DNA of 64,000 nt from positions 7,603,001 to 7,667,000 of the forward strand of contig NZ_CP034448.1 in assembly GCF_003952465.1 (NCBI RefSeq), in the 5' to 3' direction. How positions within the stretch are numbered: position 1 is the stretch's first letter; the number at the start of each line of letters is the position of its first letter. The notes below the pieces were generated by a model. That model did not search any database, had not been told where the DNA came from, and saw only the letters and a list, made by a program, of their open reading frames with translations. This document shows positions 8,901 to 18,290 of this stretch, piece by piece. Position numbers and translations under genes: made by a program. This DNA is from Mesorhizobium sp. M1B.F.Ca.ET.045.04.1.1 (GTDB lineage Bacteria > Pseudomonadota > Alphaproteobacteria > Rhizobiales > Rhizobiaceae).

Positions 8901-10091
8901 ATGGTTGCGCAGTCGATGAGCCGCATCTTGTTAGTGCATGGAGAAGCATGGCGGAAAGGGGGGTCGCGAAGCGTTAGGCTCGCCGCGGGTACCTCTATGT
9001 TTGTCCTGGCAAGCTTCGGCGCAGTTTCAAATGTTGCCGATTCCGCAATAGCAGCTCGTCGTGACGATGGAGCCGTTCAGCCAGTGATGACGCTGGCCGA
9101 CCGCCCCGTGAACGTGAAGGTTTCACCGGAGGAAATAGCATTCATCTCTCTCGGGAAAGTTGCGCAGACGGCCAAGACGGCGCCCCTGCCACTTGAAAGA
9201 GATCGGTTCAATGAGCGGTTTGGTGAGAGCCGGAGCGGCTTCGATATAGTTGAAAATACTTCTCCCGCCAATCCTGATCCGGCAAGGGAATATCCCATCG
9301 TTGTCGCTTATTCGCCTGAAGCGGAGATTGGGCAGCGTGAGCTGTCGGTTCGCTCATCGATGGACGTGTTCTCATATGGCGCGATGCAAGATCAAATGGC
9401 GGACGGGGGAAATCACGCCGATGCCTTCGCGCCGAAAGGGGCCATAGCGTCGTCGACGGAAACAAGGCCGGATCTACTCAGCGGCGTTCCTGGCGAATAC
9501 GCAAAACTGGTGACGACAATCGCCGCAGAAGAAGGCGTCGACCCAAACCTGATGCTGTCTATCATGAGGGTTGAGAACGCCGGGTTCGATCCGCAAGCTT
9601 TGAGTCCTGCTGGTGCGATTGGGTTGATGCAGGTCATGCCAAAGGTAGGGGATGCGTTTGGCGCGATAGATCTCACGGATCCGGCGCAAAATATACGAGC
9701 AGGCGCGCGGTTTCTTCGCGAGCTCGTCGACAAGTACAAAAATCCTGTGCTGATCGCCTCAGCCTATAACGCAGGCGAACCAAGGGTAGATGCTCGCCGC
9801 TCTTTGCCGTTGATCCGGGAAACTGCGGACTACGTAACGCGCGTGGTTGGGCTTTATACGAACATGAATTCAACCGGCGAAGTTTTCATGATCGGCCGGA
9901 GTGTCGGCGCTGCGCCGGCGGCGCGGAAAGAGGATGATCGATCGGGCCAAGCAGAACGGGCGAAGTCGTCCATGCTCGTCTTTTCCATCGGAAACACGAG
10001 TGAAGCAAGCGGCCGTGTGGAACAGGAGAGTAGACAGGCCCCCGTCGGGGGCCCTGTGAAGATCAAAAAGGAAGAAGAGGCGCTTCAATGA
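8901..10091 (+). CDS. virB1: VirB1-type lytic transglycosylase
   Basis: 396 residues. It cuts peptidoglycan locally so that the secretion channel can be built. An N-terminal membrane/signal segment (about residues 28-50) precedes a long linker and an SLT domain at about 195-330. The SLT domain shows LMLSIMRVENAGFDP with the catalytic Glu, AIGLMQVMP and ASAYNAGEP. A charged tail follows, ending KIKKEEEALQ. The stop overlaps the start of virB2 by 4 bp. The first ATG lacks a good ribosome binding site, so the exact start is uncertain. It is the first gene of a complete virB set. Confidence 0.88.
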   Translation: MVAQSMSRILLVHGEAWRKGGSRSVRLAAGTSMFVLASFGAVSNVADSAIAARRDDGAVQPVMTLADRPVNVKVSPEEIAFISLGKVAQTAKTAPLPLERDRFNERFGESRSGFDIVENTSPANPDPAREYPIVVAYSPEAEIGQRELSVRSSMDVFSYGAMQDQMADGGNHADAFAPKGAIASSTETRPDLLSGVPGEYAKLVTTIAAEEGVDPNLMLSIMRVENAGFDPQALSPAGAIGLMQVMPKVGDAFGAIDLTDPAQNIRAGARFLRELVDKYKNPVLIASAYNAGEPRVDARRSLPLIRETADYVTRVVGLYTNMNSTGEVFMIGRSVGAAPAARKEDDRSGQAERAKSSMLVFSIGNTSEASGRVEQESRQAPVGGPVKIKKEEEALQ

Positions 10092-10459
10092 ATATGTTTG
10101 CGGGGACGCTACACGTGCTTGCCGTATATGCCCGGTCGGCCTGGTACTCGACAAGAGGTCGTAAATGGATGGTTCACGGCGCGATGCTCGCCGTATCCAC
10201 TATGATCCTGCTGATCAGTCAACACGAACCGGCCGCGGCGCAGAACCTTGATGCTCTGCAGCAAGCGGCGGATCGTCTCGTGCAGTTCTTTACGGGCCGG
10301 TTCGGCCGTTCGGTTGGCGCCATCGCGTTCATTGGTATGTTCCTGGCTGCAGCGTTCGGCTACTGGTCGTGGGGTGCTCTTCTTCGTGTTGGCGGCAGCC
10401 TTGCAGGCATGTTCGCTGCTGCTGAACTGGTCGATTTCCTGGCCGGCAGCGGAAATTGA
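10088..10459 (+). CDS. virB2: VirB2-type major pilin
   Basis: 123 residues. VirB2 is the pilus subunit of type IV secretion. A long signal region (hydrophobic around residues 29-45, then EPAAAQN as a likely cleavage area) is followed by two hydrophobic segments (AIAFIGMFLAAAFGYWSW and LAGMFAAAELVDFLAG) separated by a short loop, as in VirB2/TrbC pilins. Length and position between virB1 and virB3 agree. The start overlaps the end of virB1. Confidence 0.88.
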   Translation: MNMFAGTLHVLAVYARSAWYSTRGRKWMVHGAMLAVSTMILLISQHEPAAAQNLDALQQAADRLVQFFTGRFGRSVGAIAFIGMFLAAAFGYWSWGALLRVGGSLAGMFAAAELVDFLAGSGN

Positions 10460-10462
10460 TCC

Positions 10463-10789
10463 ATGTCGGCTGGAAGCACCAGCCATGGCGGGGAAGACGA
10501 ATATATCGAATCTTACCCCGTCATATTGGCCTTGACCCGACCGCCAACAGTGATGGGCATTCCCTACACTTACTTTCTTGCGGAATGTTTCATCTCTCTG
10601 ATGCTTTTTATGATCCTTGGTTCCATTCTTTGGTTCCCGATTTCTTTCGTTGTCTGCCACAGTATCTTGTATGTGCTGACGGTGAAGCTCGATCTTTGGT
10701 TTTTTGACATTGTGGGGCGTCTCAGCAAGTGCGGAGTGAACCCACTGGGCCGCAAGCTCGGAGGCGGGGTTCGGACGTACGGGGTTTGA
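10463..10789 (+). CDS. virB3: VirB3-type inner-membrane protein
   Basis: 108 residues. It carries the family's opening LTRPPTVMGIPYTYF and two adjoining transmembrane segments (about residues 38-75), then a short basic tail. VirB3 sits in the inner membrane and associates with VirB4. It starts 3 bases after virB2 ends and stops 4 bases before virB4 begins, which indicates co-translation. Confidence 0.9.
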   Translation: MSAGSTSHGGEDEYIESYPVILALTRPPTVMGIPYTYFLAECFISLMLFMILGSILWFPISFVVCHSILYVLTVKLDLWFFDIVGRLSKCGVNPLGRKLGGGVRTYGV

Positions 10790-10793
10790 TCGA

Positions 10794-13298
10794 ATGAATA
10801 CGATGGCGCGTTCCTTGAAGGGGTCCCTGACAAAAGGTTGGGAGATTTTTGCCGACAAGAGCATCTCCAGCCACGTTCCCTTCTACGTGCCAACTGAGAA
10901 CGGCATCATTCGGCTGAAAAATGACTGCCTCGTCAGCACGATCCGACTGAACGGTTTTTCCTTTGAGACCGCCGACATCGAAACAATCAACATGCTTCAG
11001 CGGCAACGCAATTCCGCGTTCCGCGCGATCTCGTCGATCGGAAATTTCTCATTCTACACACACGTCATTCGCCACAAGGTGGCGCCGTCGTTGCCATCGA
11101 ATTTTGCCGATCCTTTCATGCAAAAGATGGACGACGTCTATCAGGCGAACATTTCGACGAACGAAATGTTCGTGAACGACACCTATGTGTCGCTCGTCGT
11201 CCGGCCCTTCTTCAAGAAAGGATCTGCGCTCTCGCGCATTATGGGTATCGGCGGCAATGTTGTCCGCAAAGAGCAGTTTCGCGTCATGCGCGACAAGCTC
11301 GTCGAGGCGACCAGGGCGCTGGAAAAGTCCTTGGAGGCCTATGGGCCGAAAGTGCTACGCGACGTGCAACGCCTCGAGGTCGATCTTGGCAACGGCAAGC
11401 GGATTTATCGCGATACCCCCGAGGATATGGTCCTCGAAGAGGATGCCCGGAAGGTGTGGTTCTCGGAGCAGTGCGAATTCCTCTACACGCTGCTGAACGG
11501 GGGACGTGTACGGCCTATCCGACTGGGCGAGATTCCAATCGACGAGTTGCTGCCAGCGCGGCGAACTTCGATCGGCAATCGCATTATTCATCTGCAGGGC
11601 GACACGACCGACGAAGACCGCTTTGCAGCTATGGTCTCGCTTAAGGAGTACCCTCCGGAGACCGGCGCGGGCATGCTCGACTACGTTTTGAAGCTCCCCT
11701 TTGAGATGGTCGTCACGCAGTCGATGTCTTTCATCGACGACATCGCCGCCCGCAACCGGATCGAGCGTTTGGATCGGCAACTCTCCAAAGCGGACGAGGG
11801 TGGCTCGAGTGTACAGGGGAACCTCGATATTGCCCGCGATGAACTGGCGCGAAAGCGCGTGGCTTTTGCCGAGCATCATCTGACCGTTATGCCGATCGGG
11901 AAGAACACCATGCAGCTTGACGATGCTGTGGCCCTTGTCGGCAACGAATTGGGCGCCCTTGGCGCATCATATGTGCGTGAGGATCTGAATGCTGAGCCTG
12001 CCTATTGGGCGCAACTGCCCGGCAATCAGGCCTATATCGCGCGTCGGGCGTTAATTTCCACGCTGAATTTTGCTGGATTGAGCAGCTTCCACGCCTACCC
12101 CTACGGCAAGCCGGACGGGAATCATTGGGGGCCGGCAATTACCATTTTTGAAACAACGTCAGGCACGCCGTTCTTTTTCAACTTCCACCAGGGCGACGTC
12201 GGGCATACGACCGTTTTTGGCCCGACCGGTTCCGGTAAGACCGTGATCATGGCCTTCATGATCCTGCAAGCCTATCGCGTCAGTCCGCGGCTCAAGACTG
12301 TTGTGTTCGACAAGGATCGTGGTCTCGACATCATGGTCCGGGCGGCTGGCGGAACGTATATGACGCTGGAGCCGGGTGAACCGTCGGGCTGGAATCCGCT
12401 CCTTCTCGAGGATACGGAAGAGAACCGCGTGTTCCTCTACCGGCTGCTGAGCTTCATGCTCAGGCCTGCCAAGGAAGGCGAGAACCTTACGCCTCAGGAA
12501 GAGGCCATCATCCGCAATGCGATTAAGTCTGTCCTGAAAACTAAGGATAAATCGTATCGGCGTCTGTCGTCGTTGCGTGCTTTGCTGGCTGGCAGCGAGC
12601 GCACTGAAGGCAGCCTCATCGCCCGGCTGGACAAGTGGGTCGATCAAGGCCCGTATGCCTGGCTCTTCGACAATGCCGAAGACAATCTGGACGTTACGAA
12701 GCCGATGATCGGTTTCGATATGACATCGATCCTCGACGATCCGACAGTTCGCACGGCGGCGCTTCTGTACATGTTCCACCGGCTGGATGGCATTTACGAC
12801 GGCAAATCGCCAATCATCAATCTGATGGATGAGGCGTGGAAGCTGCTCGACGACGACGAATTCAAGCGCACCATGAAGGATTACTTTAAGACCATTCGTA
12901 AGCGTAATGGCCTTGTGATTTTCGGAACGCAGTCAGCTGACGACGTGGTGCAATCGAGTGTAAGCCGAACCATCATCGAGCAGACCTCCACCAACATTTT
13001 CTTCGCCAATCCGAAGGCTGATGAAAACTCCTACATGGACCATTTCGGGCTTTCACAGGCCGAATTCGATTGGGTGAAGAACGGCGATCCGAAGTCGCGT
13101 TTCATGCTGATCAAGCATGCGAAGGACAGCGTCATCGCCCGCGTGGATATGTCCCATATGCCGCAATTCATCAAGGTTTTGTCGGGTCGTGAAGAAACCG
13201 TACGCGAGGCTGAGATGCTTCGCCACGAGTTTGGCGAGGATCCGAAGAACTGGCTCTCGAGATTCTGTGACTGGAACCGTGGAGAAGGGGATGATTAG
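10794..13298 (+). CDS. virB4: VirB4 secretion ATPase
   Basis: 834 residues, the usual size for VirB4/CagE/TrbE ATPases that energise pilus assembly and substrate transfer at the inner membrane. The N-terminal half is the VirB4 domain. The motor domain has Walker A GPTGSGKTV (about residue 474), Walker B INLMDEAWKLLDDD (about 675) and FGTQSADDVV after it. No frameshift is present. The stop codon overlaps the likely start of the next gene (ATGATTAG at 13291). Confidence 0.95.
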   Translation: MNTMARSLKGSLTKGWEIFADKSISSHVPFYVPTENGIIRLKNDCLVSTIRLNGFSFETADIETINMLQRQRNSAFRAISSIGNFSFYTHVIRHKVAPSLPSNFADPFMQKMDDVYQANISTNEMFVNDTYVSLVVRPFFKKGSALSRIMGIGGNVVRKEQFRVMRDKLVEATRALEKSLEAYGPKVLRDVQRLEVDLGNGKRIYRDTPEDMVLEEDARKVWFSEQCEFLYTLLNGGRVRPIRLGEIPIDELLPARRTSIGNRIIHLQGDTTDEDRFAAMVSLKEYPPETGAGMLDYVLKLPFEMVVTQSMSFIDDIAARNRIERLDRQLSKADEGGSSVQGNLDIARDELARKRVAFAEHHLTVMPIGKNTMQLDDAVALVGNELGALGASYVREDLNAEPAYWAQLPGNQAYIARRALISTLNFAGLSSFHAYPYGKPDGNHWGPAITIFETTSGTPFFFNFHQGDVGHTTVFGPTGSGKTVIMAFMILQAYRVSPRLKTVVFDKDRGLDIMVRAAGGTYMTLEPGEPSGWNPLLLEDTEENRVFLYRLLSFMLRPAKEGENLTPQEEAIIRNAIKSVLKTKDKSYRRLSSLRALLAGSERTEGSLIARLDKWVDQGPYAWLFDNAEDNLDVTKPMIGFDMTSILDDPTVRTAALLYMFHRLDGIYDGKSPIINLMDEAWKLLDDDEFKRTMKDYFKTIRKRNGLVIFGTQSADDVVQSSVSRTIIEQTSTNIFFANPKADENSYMDHFGLSQAEFDWVKNGDPKSRFMLIKHAKDSVIARVDMSHMPQFIKVLSGREETVREAEMLRHEFGEDPKNWLSRFCDWNRGEGDD

Positions 13299-14460
13299 AG
13301 CAATGTCATCCGGGAAGCCCTTGTCGGCAGCCGTGGCAATGGCAACCGCACTGTCCTCGGCCGCATTGGCGCAGGTCCCGGTTATTGACGGGGCACGCGT
13401 GAACATCCAGACGCAGACGATGGGTTGGTATACGACCTATGAAGCTGACACCGGGAAAGTAAAAGGGGCAACAGGCGGAACGACTGACAGTGTTGCGCCG
13501 GGGCAGGGATCGGGGTCGCCGCTGGATTGCTCCGCCGAAGGCATGTCGGGAGGCACTGCCCAGGCGCCAGCGTCGAAACAAACACATAGCCAGCAAGAAA
13601 TCGCCAACATGGTGCGAGAGGAGGCGATCCGGCAGGGCGTAGATCCGAATTTCGCAATGGCCATTGCCGAGCAGGAATCCCGATTTCGGCAGTCCGCACG
13701 ATCCGGTGTTGGCGCTGTTGGCGTCATGCAGCTTATGCCTGGCACAGCAGCAGAGTTGGAGGTCAATCCGTACGACACCCGGGATAACATCCGGGGCGGT
13801 GTGAAATACATCAAAAAGCTGCAAGGCATGTTCGGCGATCGTTATGATCTCGTGGCCGCAGGCTACAATGCCGGCCCGTACCGGCAGTCGCTCGCCAATG
13901 GTCAAGTTCCGCAGATTCCAGAGACGCAGGATTATGTGAAGAAGGTCTCTGGCTATTACAATCGTAACAAATCGCAGAATGGCGATCAGACGCCTGCGAA
14001 CACGCCACCGGCCGAAACTGTGGACTACAATCAAGGCTGCGGCGAGCAACTGAAGAAGGCTCTTGATCGCAATACCGAAGCTCAGCTTGAGCGCGCCAAG
14101 GTGTGGAACGAATTCGTTGAAAAATCGGCAGCCTCTAACGAACAATATCTTCAGCGTTTGCAGGCTGGTCTGATGGCAGCGTCGGCGGGATTGCGATCAA
14201 GTGGCGCGGGCAATGATAAGGGATTTGGTGATGGATCTCTGGTGATGGCGCAAGTCCAGTGCCCACCGTCAGTTTTCAATACGGGAGGGACGGTCTGCTA
14301 TGCCGTCCCATCGACCGCGTCGACCAAAGACATTCAGGGTTGGTTGTCGAGCCTTCAGGAGCAAGCTCGCTTGAAGGGGCAATTGGCGACGTTCTCAGCA
14401 ATGGAAGATCCTGCATTGGGCCTCATAACAGTGGTCGATAATCGACCGATCGCGCAGTAA
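13291..14460 (+). CDS. second lytic transglycosylase with VirB5-like leader
   Basis: 389 residues from the ATG at 13291, which has GGAGAAGGGG upstream and overlaps the virB4 stop; 13303 is an alternative. A signal peptide ends at ALAQVPVIDG, nearly the same as the mature start of the VirB5 protein encoded next (AYAQVPVTDA). An SLT domain follows (about residues 105-230) with AIAEQESRFRQSA holding the catalytic Glu, VGVMQLMPGTA and AAGYNAGPYR. The C-terminal part has an alpha-helical region and two cysteines. A dedicated second muramidase inside a virB operon that already has virB1 is unusual. Confidence 0.85.
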   Translation: MIRAMSSGKPLSAAVAMATALSSAALAQVPVIDGARVNIQTQTMGWYTTYEADTGKVKGATGGTTDSVAPGQGSGSPLDCSAEGMSGGTAQAPASKQTHSQQEIANMVREEAIRQGVDPNFAMAIAEQESRFRQSARSGVGAVGVMQLMPGTAAELEVNPYDTRDNIRGGVKYIKKLQGMFGDRYDLVAAGYNAGPYRQSLANGQVPQIPETQDYVKKVSGYYNRNKSQNGDQTPANTPPAETVDYNQGCGEQLKKALDRNTEAQLERAKVWNEFVEKSAASNEQYLQRLQAGLMAASAGLRSSGAGNDKGFGDGSLVMAQVQCPPSVFNTGGTVCYAVPSTASTKDIQGWLSSLQEQARLKGQLATFSAMEDPALGLITVVDNRPIAQ

Positions 14461-14485
14461 CAGTTGCAAAAAGAGGATAGGCAAA

Positions 14486-15277
14486 ATGAATAAGCTCATC
14501 ATAACAGGCGCATTGAGCGTTCTGGCGATGTCGTCGGCATATGCGCAGGTCCCTGTTACGGACGCTACTAACATCAAGATCAACCAGGAGATCCAGCGTC
14601 TGTCGGCGCAGATCCAACAAGATACTTCCGTCGTCAAGGACAACACGACGAAGACCCTGCAGGCAATTACCGGTGATCGCAGCCAAGACGCCAGCCAGTT
14701 TGCTTCCCTTGCGACGGGCAATGGGTTCAGTATGGGCCAGGCGCCGGGTTTCGACAGCATCCTCTCGGGCAATTCAGCTGTCTTCGGTGGGATCGGTGGG
14801 CAGTTTCAGAATGCCGCCGCGAAGCTCATCAATGGGCTCAATCTGGTGAAGATGGTCACAAACAGCGTCAATGGGGGAAGTCTGTCAGGTGCTAATCAGG
14901 CCTATTCGCAGGGCATTAGCGCACTCACAACGATGACAGCCCTAACCGATGCGATGAATGCTGCGTCGAAGGATCGTCAGAATTCGTTCCAGCAGGCTAC
15001 GCAGCAGATCGGAACGGCAAAAGACCTCAAAGGCGCGCTCGAGCAGAACACACAAATGGTGCTGCAGGGCAACCAGACCGCCAATGAAACAGTCGGCTCG
15101 TTGAACAACCAGGTCATGTTGCTCAACCAGCAATACAAGGCGGCACTGGCGACATCCTCGCAGAATTTGCGAACTTTTGCACCCCTTCCGGACAGCGTGA
15201 TCCGCACTGGCAATCAAGGTCATCAAGGGCGGTCAGTGCGTGATCAGCTGAAAGCTTTCCAGGATCAGAACCAGTGA
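14486..15277 (+). CDS. virB5: VirB5-type minor pilin / adhesin
   Basis: 263 residues with a signal peptide (LSVLAMSSAYAQ) and a mostly helical, Gln- and Asn-rich mature part (INQEIQRLSAQIQQDTSVVK) typical of VirB5/TrbJ proteins that sit at the pilus tip. A ribosome binding site (AAAGAGGATAGG) precedes the ATG. The stop overlaps the GTG start of virB7. It is placed where virB5 is expected between virB4 and virB6. Confidence 0.82.
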   Translation: MNKLIITGALSVLAMSSAYAQVPVTDATNIKINQEIQRLSAQIQQDTSVVKDNTTKTLQAITGDRSQDASQFASLATGNGFSMGQAPGFDSILSGNSAVFGGIGGQFQNAAAKLINGLNLVKMVTNSVNGGSLSGANQAYSQGISALTTMTALTDAMNAASKDRQNSFQQATQQIGTAKDLKGALEQNTQMVLQGNQTANETVGSLNNQVMLLNQQYKAALATSSQNLRTFAPLPDSVIRTGNQGHQGRSVRDQLKAFQDQNQ

Positions 15278-15489
15278 AATTGGTCGTAATCACCATCGTT
15301 GCCTGCACAACTATCGGCGGCTGCGCAGGCAACAATAAATACGAGCAGTTGGCAAAATGTTCCGACGATGAGAACCCGGTCCCGCCGTTAGCGCTGGGCC
15401 CACGACACGATAACAACGGCGCATCCGCCGCCTTGGCGGGAGTAGTGAAAGATGATTGTGGTCCGATGAGGCCGGTCAATCAGTTTTAG
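15274..15489 (+). CDS. virB7: VirB7-type lipoprotein
   Basis: 71 residues from a GTG start inside the virB5 stop. The signal peptide ends in a lipobox (TTIGGC), giving a short lipid-anchored protein with three further cysteines in its frame. VirB7 stabilises VirB9 in the outer-membrane ring. In this operon it precedes virB6, as in several rhizobial and Bartonella-like systems, rather than following it. The assignment rests on size, lipobox and position. Confidence 0.72.
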   Translation: MKLVVITIVACTTIGGCAGNNKYEQLAKCSDDENPVPPLALGPRHDNNGASAALAGVVKDDCGPMRPVNQF

Positions 15490-15496
15490 GTGAGTG

Positions 15497-16576
15497 ATGG
15501 ATCCAGTCGGTTACGCTATAAATTTTTATGGAGATGCACTAAGGTATTTTGACAAGGTGAATGAGGCGTCGCTAGAACGGGCTTGGGGTTTGTTCGCAGA
15601 GAACGGTAACCTGATCTCAACGATCTTAGCACTTTTTTTGATCCTTTATTTTATGTGGGGAGCGCTTGGGCTGTCCGGCGTGTCCTTACAGGACATCGCC
15701 ATAACCGGATGCAAGGTTACGCTTGCCTATGCGCTCATTATGTCTTGGGCGCTTTTTTATGATAATATCGCACAGTTTGTTTTAAACACGCCACAGGACC
15801 TTGGCTCTGCGATTTCCTCAGCCATGGGAGGAGACGTCGCAGGTACCGATCTTTCCCAACAGGTCGCCAGTATGGCTCGCAAAGTATATAACTTTGCGAT
15901 GGAATTGTTCCGTTCGTACGAATCAGGCTGGTTGCCAAACGTCACTGGCGCCGTCGTGGTTTTTATCGTCCTTGTTTTTGGTCTTCTTCCTATGCTGCTT
16001 GTTCTAACCGGGGTAACCATCTATGCTAAGATGATTACTGCCGTAATGTTGGCGATTGGTCCCATCGCAATACTCAGTTATTTCTTCGGAATAACGAGAT
16101 TCATTTTCGATTCTTGGGTGAAAGGTATTGCTTATGGCATGTTCATGCTTCTGTTTACATACGTCATGGCAGGCCTCTCATTTGGCTTCTTGGTCGGGAT
16201 GATGGATACGATCGGGGGACAGATGGCTACAAGTGAAAATGCCCTAGCTATCGTGTTGGCGATGGTGCTTTATCTGTGTCTCATCTCATATTTTATCATG
16301 CAAGTGCCAGAATTTTCGAAAGCTTTCGCGTACGGATCACACCTCGGAGTTGGCCCGAACGACGGTGGCGTGGGTGCTCCCTATAATGCGCTGAGGGGCA
16401 ATCTTGCCTCCAACAACAGCAAATCTGCACAGGCAGCGGCAAACGCTCTCGGTATTATCGGGGCAGGACCGAAAGGCGCAGCTTTGGCAGCCATGGCTGC
16501 TGGACGTGGTGTTGGCGCTGGCGCCGGTGCGTTAGGGCGCATGTTGACGAAAAGACGGCGTAGCGGCGGCGGCTAA
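15497..16576 (+). CDS. virB6: VirB6-type polytopic inner-membrane protein
   Basis: 359 residues. At least five transmembrane segments (for example LISTILALFLILYFMWGALG, VVVFIVLVFGLLPMLLVLTG and ALAIVLAMVLYLCLISYFIM) with the TrbL/VirB6 domain. An Ala/Gly-rich C-terminal tail ends in KRRRSGGG. It forms part of the inner-membrane channel. An in-frame GTG lies 3 bases upstream of the ATG chosen here, and AGGTGAG precedes both. Confidence 0.9.
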   Translation: MDPVGYAINFYGDALRYFDKVNEASLERAWGLFAENGNLISTILALFLILYFMWGALGLSGVSLQDIAITGCKVTLAYALIMSWALFYDNIAQFVLNTPQDLGSAISSAMGGDVAGTDLSQQVASMARKVYNFAMELFRSYESGWLPNVTGAVVVFIVLVFGLLPMLLVLTGVTIYAKMITAVMLAIGPIAILSYFFGITRFIFDSWVKGIAYGMFMLLFTYVMAGLSFGFLVGMMDTIGGQMATSENALAIVLAMVLYLCLISYFIMQVPEFSKAFAYGSHLGVGPNDGGVGAPYNALRGNLASNNSKSAQAAANALGIIGAGPKGAALAAMAAGRGVGAGAGALGRMLTKRRRSGGG

Positions 16577-16706
16577 CGGCTAACTGCTGCTGTTGCCATT
16601 GGGCATCACAAATCCCTTTTCTTACACTGGAGTATAATCCAGGATGCATGTGATTGATTCACACGCCATAAAGTTTGCGTCGATTTCGGACCTATGAGGT
16701 TGGCCG
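16577..16706. other. 130-bp gap inside the vir operon
   Basis: This is the only notable gap between vir genes. It holds no gene. It could carry an internal promoter for virB8-virD4, but no clear element is seen. Confidence 0.35.
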
Positions 16707-17441
16707 GTGGCATTTTCTAAAACGCGACACTTTGAAGGGCCAAGCAGTCAGCTGCCAGGTCCGCAAGAGACATATAAGCAGCATCTTTCATGGGGCGAAA
16801 AGAACAGGTCGTTGAGGACTTTGATCGGACTCATCTTGTTGTTCTTCGCTATCGCTGGATGGGCTGTCGCGGGCATCTTGTCCTTCTCTGTGGCGCAATT
16901 GTTCCCACTGGTGCGTACCGAGGTTGTCCCTTTGATAGTGGACAAGAACACCGGCTACATGGAGACGGTGACGACGCTTGAGAAGGATCGGACGAACGTC
17001 GCCGAAATGCAGGCGGTCCGCGCCGCTTTCGTGGGCAATTATGTCATTCGTCGCGAGACCTACGATCCGCGCTACCTCTCCGACAATTTCGACATGATCG
17101 CGGTTTGGTCCGAACCGGGCTCGAAGGCCTTCAAGGACTACGAGGACTCGATGAATCCGTCGAATCCGCAGGGGCCGGTCAAGACACTTGGATCAACCGG
17201 CGAAATTCGACCGGTAATCCTTTCGGTCAATCCTCTCAACGCGACCACTATGTCAGTGCGCTTCGAGACAAGGGAACGGCAACGCGGTGGCGAGGTGGTG
17301 AACAGATGGTCTGCGACCGTGCGGTACAAGCAGATCAACTTGCCGGCAAGCAATAGGGTGCGGCTCTTCAACCCGCTCGGCTTTGTCGTGACCGAGTATG
17401 TGAAAGTGCCGGAAAATATGCCCACCGGGTTGGTTCAATGA
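16707..17441 (+). CDS. virB8: VirB8-type inner-membrane assembly protein
   Basis: 244 residues from a GTG at 16707 preceded by TATGAGGT. A short cytoplasmic N-terminus, one transmembrane segment (LIGLILLFFAIAGWAVAGIL) and a periplasmic VirB8 domain (YVIRRETYDPRYLSDN, then RWSATVRYKQ) give the standard layout. VirB8 nucleates the periplasmic complex with VirB9 and VirB10. The stop overlaps the start of virB9 by 4 bp. Confidence 0.92.
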   Translation: MAFSKTRHFEGPSSQLPGPQETYKQHLSWGEKNRSLRTLIGLILLFFAIAGWAVAGILSFSVAQLFPLVRTEVVPLIVDKNTGYMETVTTLEKDRTNVAEMQAVRAAFVGNYVIRRETYDPRYLSDNFDMIAVWSEPGSKAFKDYEDSMNPSNPQGPVKTLGSTGEIRPVILSVNPLNATTMSVRFETRERQRGGEVVNRWSATVRYKQINLPASNRVRLFNPLGFVVTEYVKVPENMPTGLVQ

Positions 17442-18274
17442 AGAGATCTGCGGCTATCCTCTTGAGCCTGCTTTTAACGACAACAGTGGCTCAGGCAGAA
17501 CTGGTTGCACGGCCTGGCCGTTTTGATCCTCGCGTGCGGACATTGCCCTATTCGTCGGAGCAAGTTTTTTTGGTGACAGGAACCTACGGGATGGTGACGA
17601 CCATCCTGTTCGGTGCCGATGAGGAAATCACTCAGGTCGTGGCGGGCGACACAGTGTCATGGCAGATTCTCACATCTGCCGATCGGCGGTCGCTGACCTT
17701 GAAGCCAATGGAGAAGGATGCGCCAACGAACTTGTCGGTCGTGACAACGAAGCGGACCTATTCCTTCGATCTCCGCGTCAATGACAGCCGCTCGATGCAA
17801 AATCAGACCTATAAGCTGCGCTTCACTTATCCAGAGGATGCGGGCTTGAAGGGCACAGCAGAGCTGTGGAAGCAGGCACAGGACGCCCAAAAAAACCCTA
17901 ATATCAAGAACATCCGCCGGGACAAGGTCAACTACGACTATGGTTTCAAGGGTGGTGATTCAGCCAAGCCTTTGTGGGTGTTCGACGATGGGCTGAAAAC
18001 CTTCATGAAGTTCACCGGCGACATACCTGCGATTTTCATCGTTGACCGGAAGCGGCGGGAAAGCCTCGTCAATTATCGCCGGGAAGAGGACTATATCGTG
18101 ATTGATACGGTCTCCCGGCAATGGACACTGCGCTACGGCACGGAGGAGGAGACGTGCCTCTTCAATTTAAGGACTGCTCCGGCCGATGCGCCAGCTCCGA
18201 TCGAGGGCGTAGTCGGTCCGAAGAGGATAGGTTCGGGCGGCCCCCGTAACAGCCTCATCCAACCCGAAAATTGA
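17438..18274 (+). CDS. virB9: VirB9-type outer-ring protein
   Basis: 278 residues with a signal peptide (LLSLLLTTTVAQA) and a VirB9/CagX domain: FDPRVRTLPYS near the N-terminus, NVNYDYGFKG-like VNYDYGFKGG in the middle, and PLWVFDDGLKTFMKF then PAIFIVD toward the C-terminus. It forms the outer-membrane core complex with VirB7 and VirB10. It is directly coupled to virB8 and followed 16 bp later by virB10. Confidence 0.93.
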   Translation: MKRSAAILLSLLLTTTVAQAELVARPGRFDPRVRTLPYSSEQVFLVTGTYGMVTTILFGADEEITQVVAGDTVSWQILTSADRRSLTLKPMEKDAPTNLSVVTTKRTYSFDLRVNDSRSMQNQTYKLRFTYPEDAGLKGTAELWKQAQDAQKNPNIKNIRRDKVNYDYGFKGGDSAKPLWVFDDGLKTFMKFTGDIPAIFIVDRKRRESLVNYRREEDYIVIDTVSRQWTLRYGTEEETCLFNLRTAPADAPAPIEGVVGPKRIGSGGPRNSLIQPEN

Positions 18275-18290
18275 TCAAGGTAAGGGCGAT

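Noticed and set aside
12159..14145. Long minus-strand frames under virB4 and the second transglycosylase
   Set aside because: They are antisense to intact genes with full motifs and have no recognisable domains.
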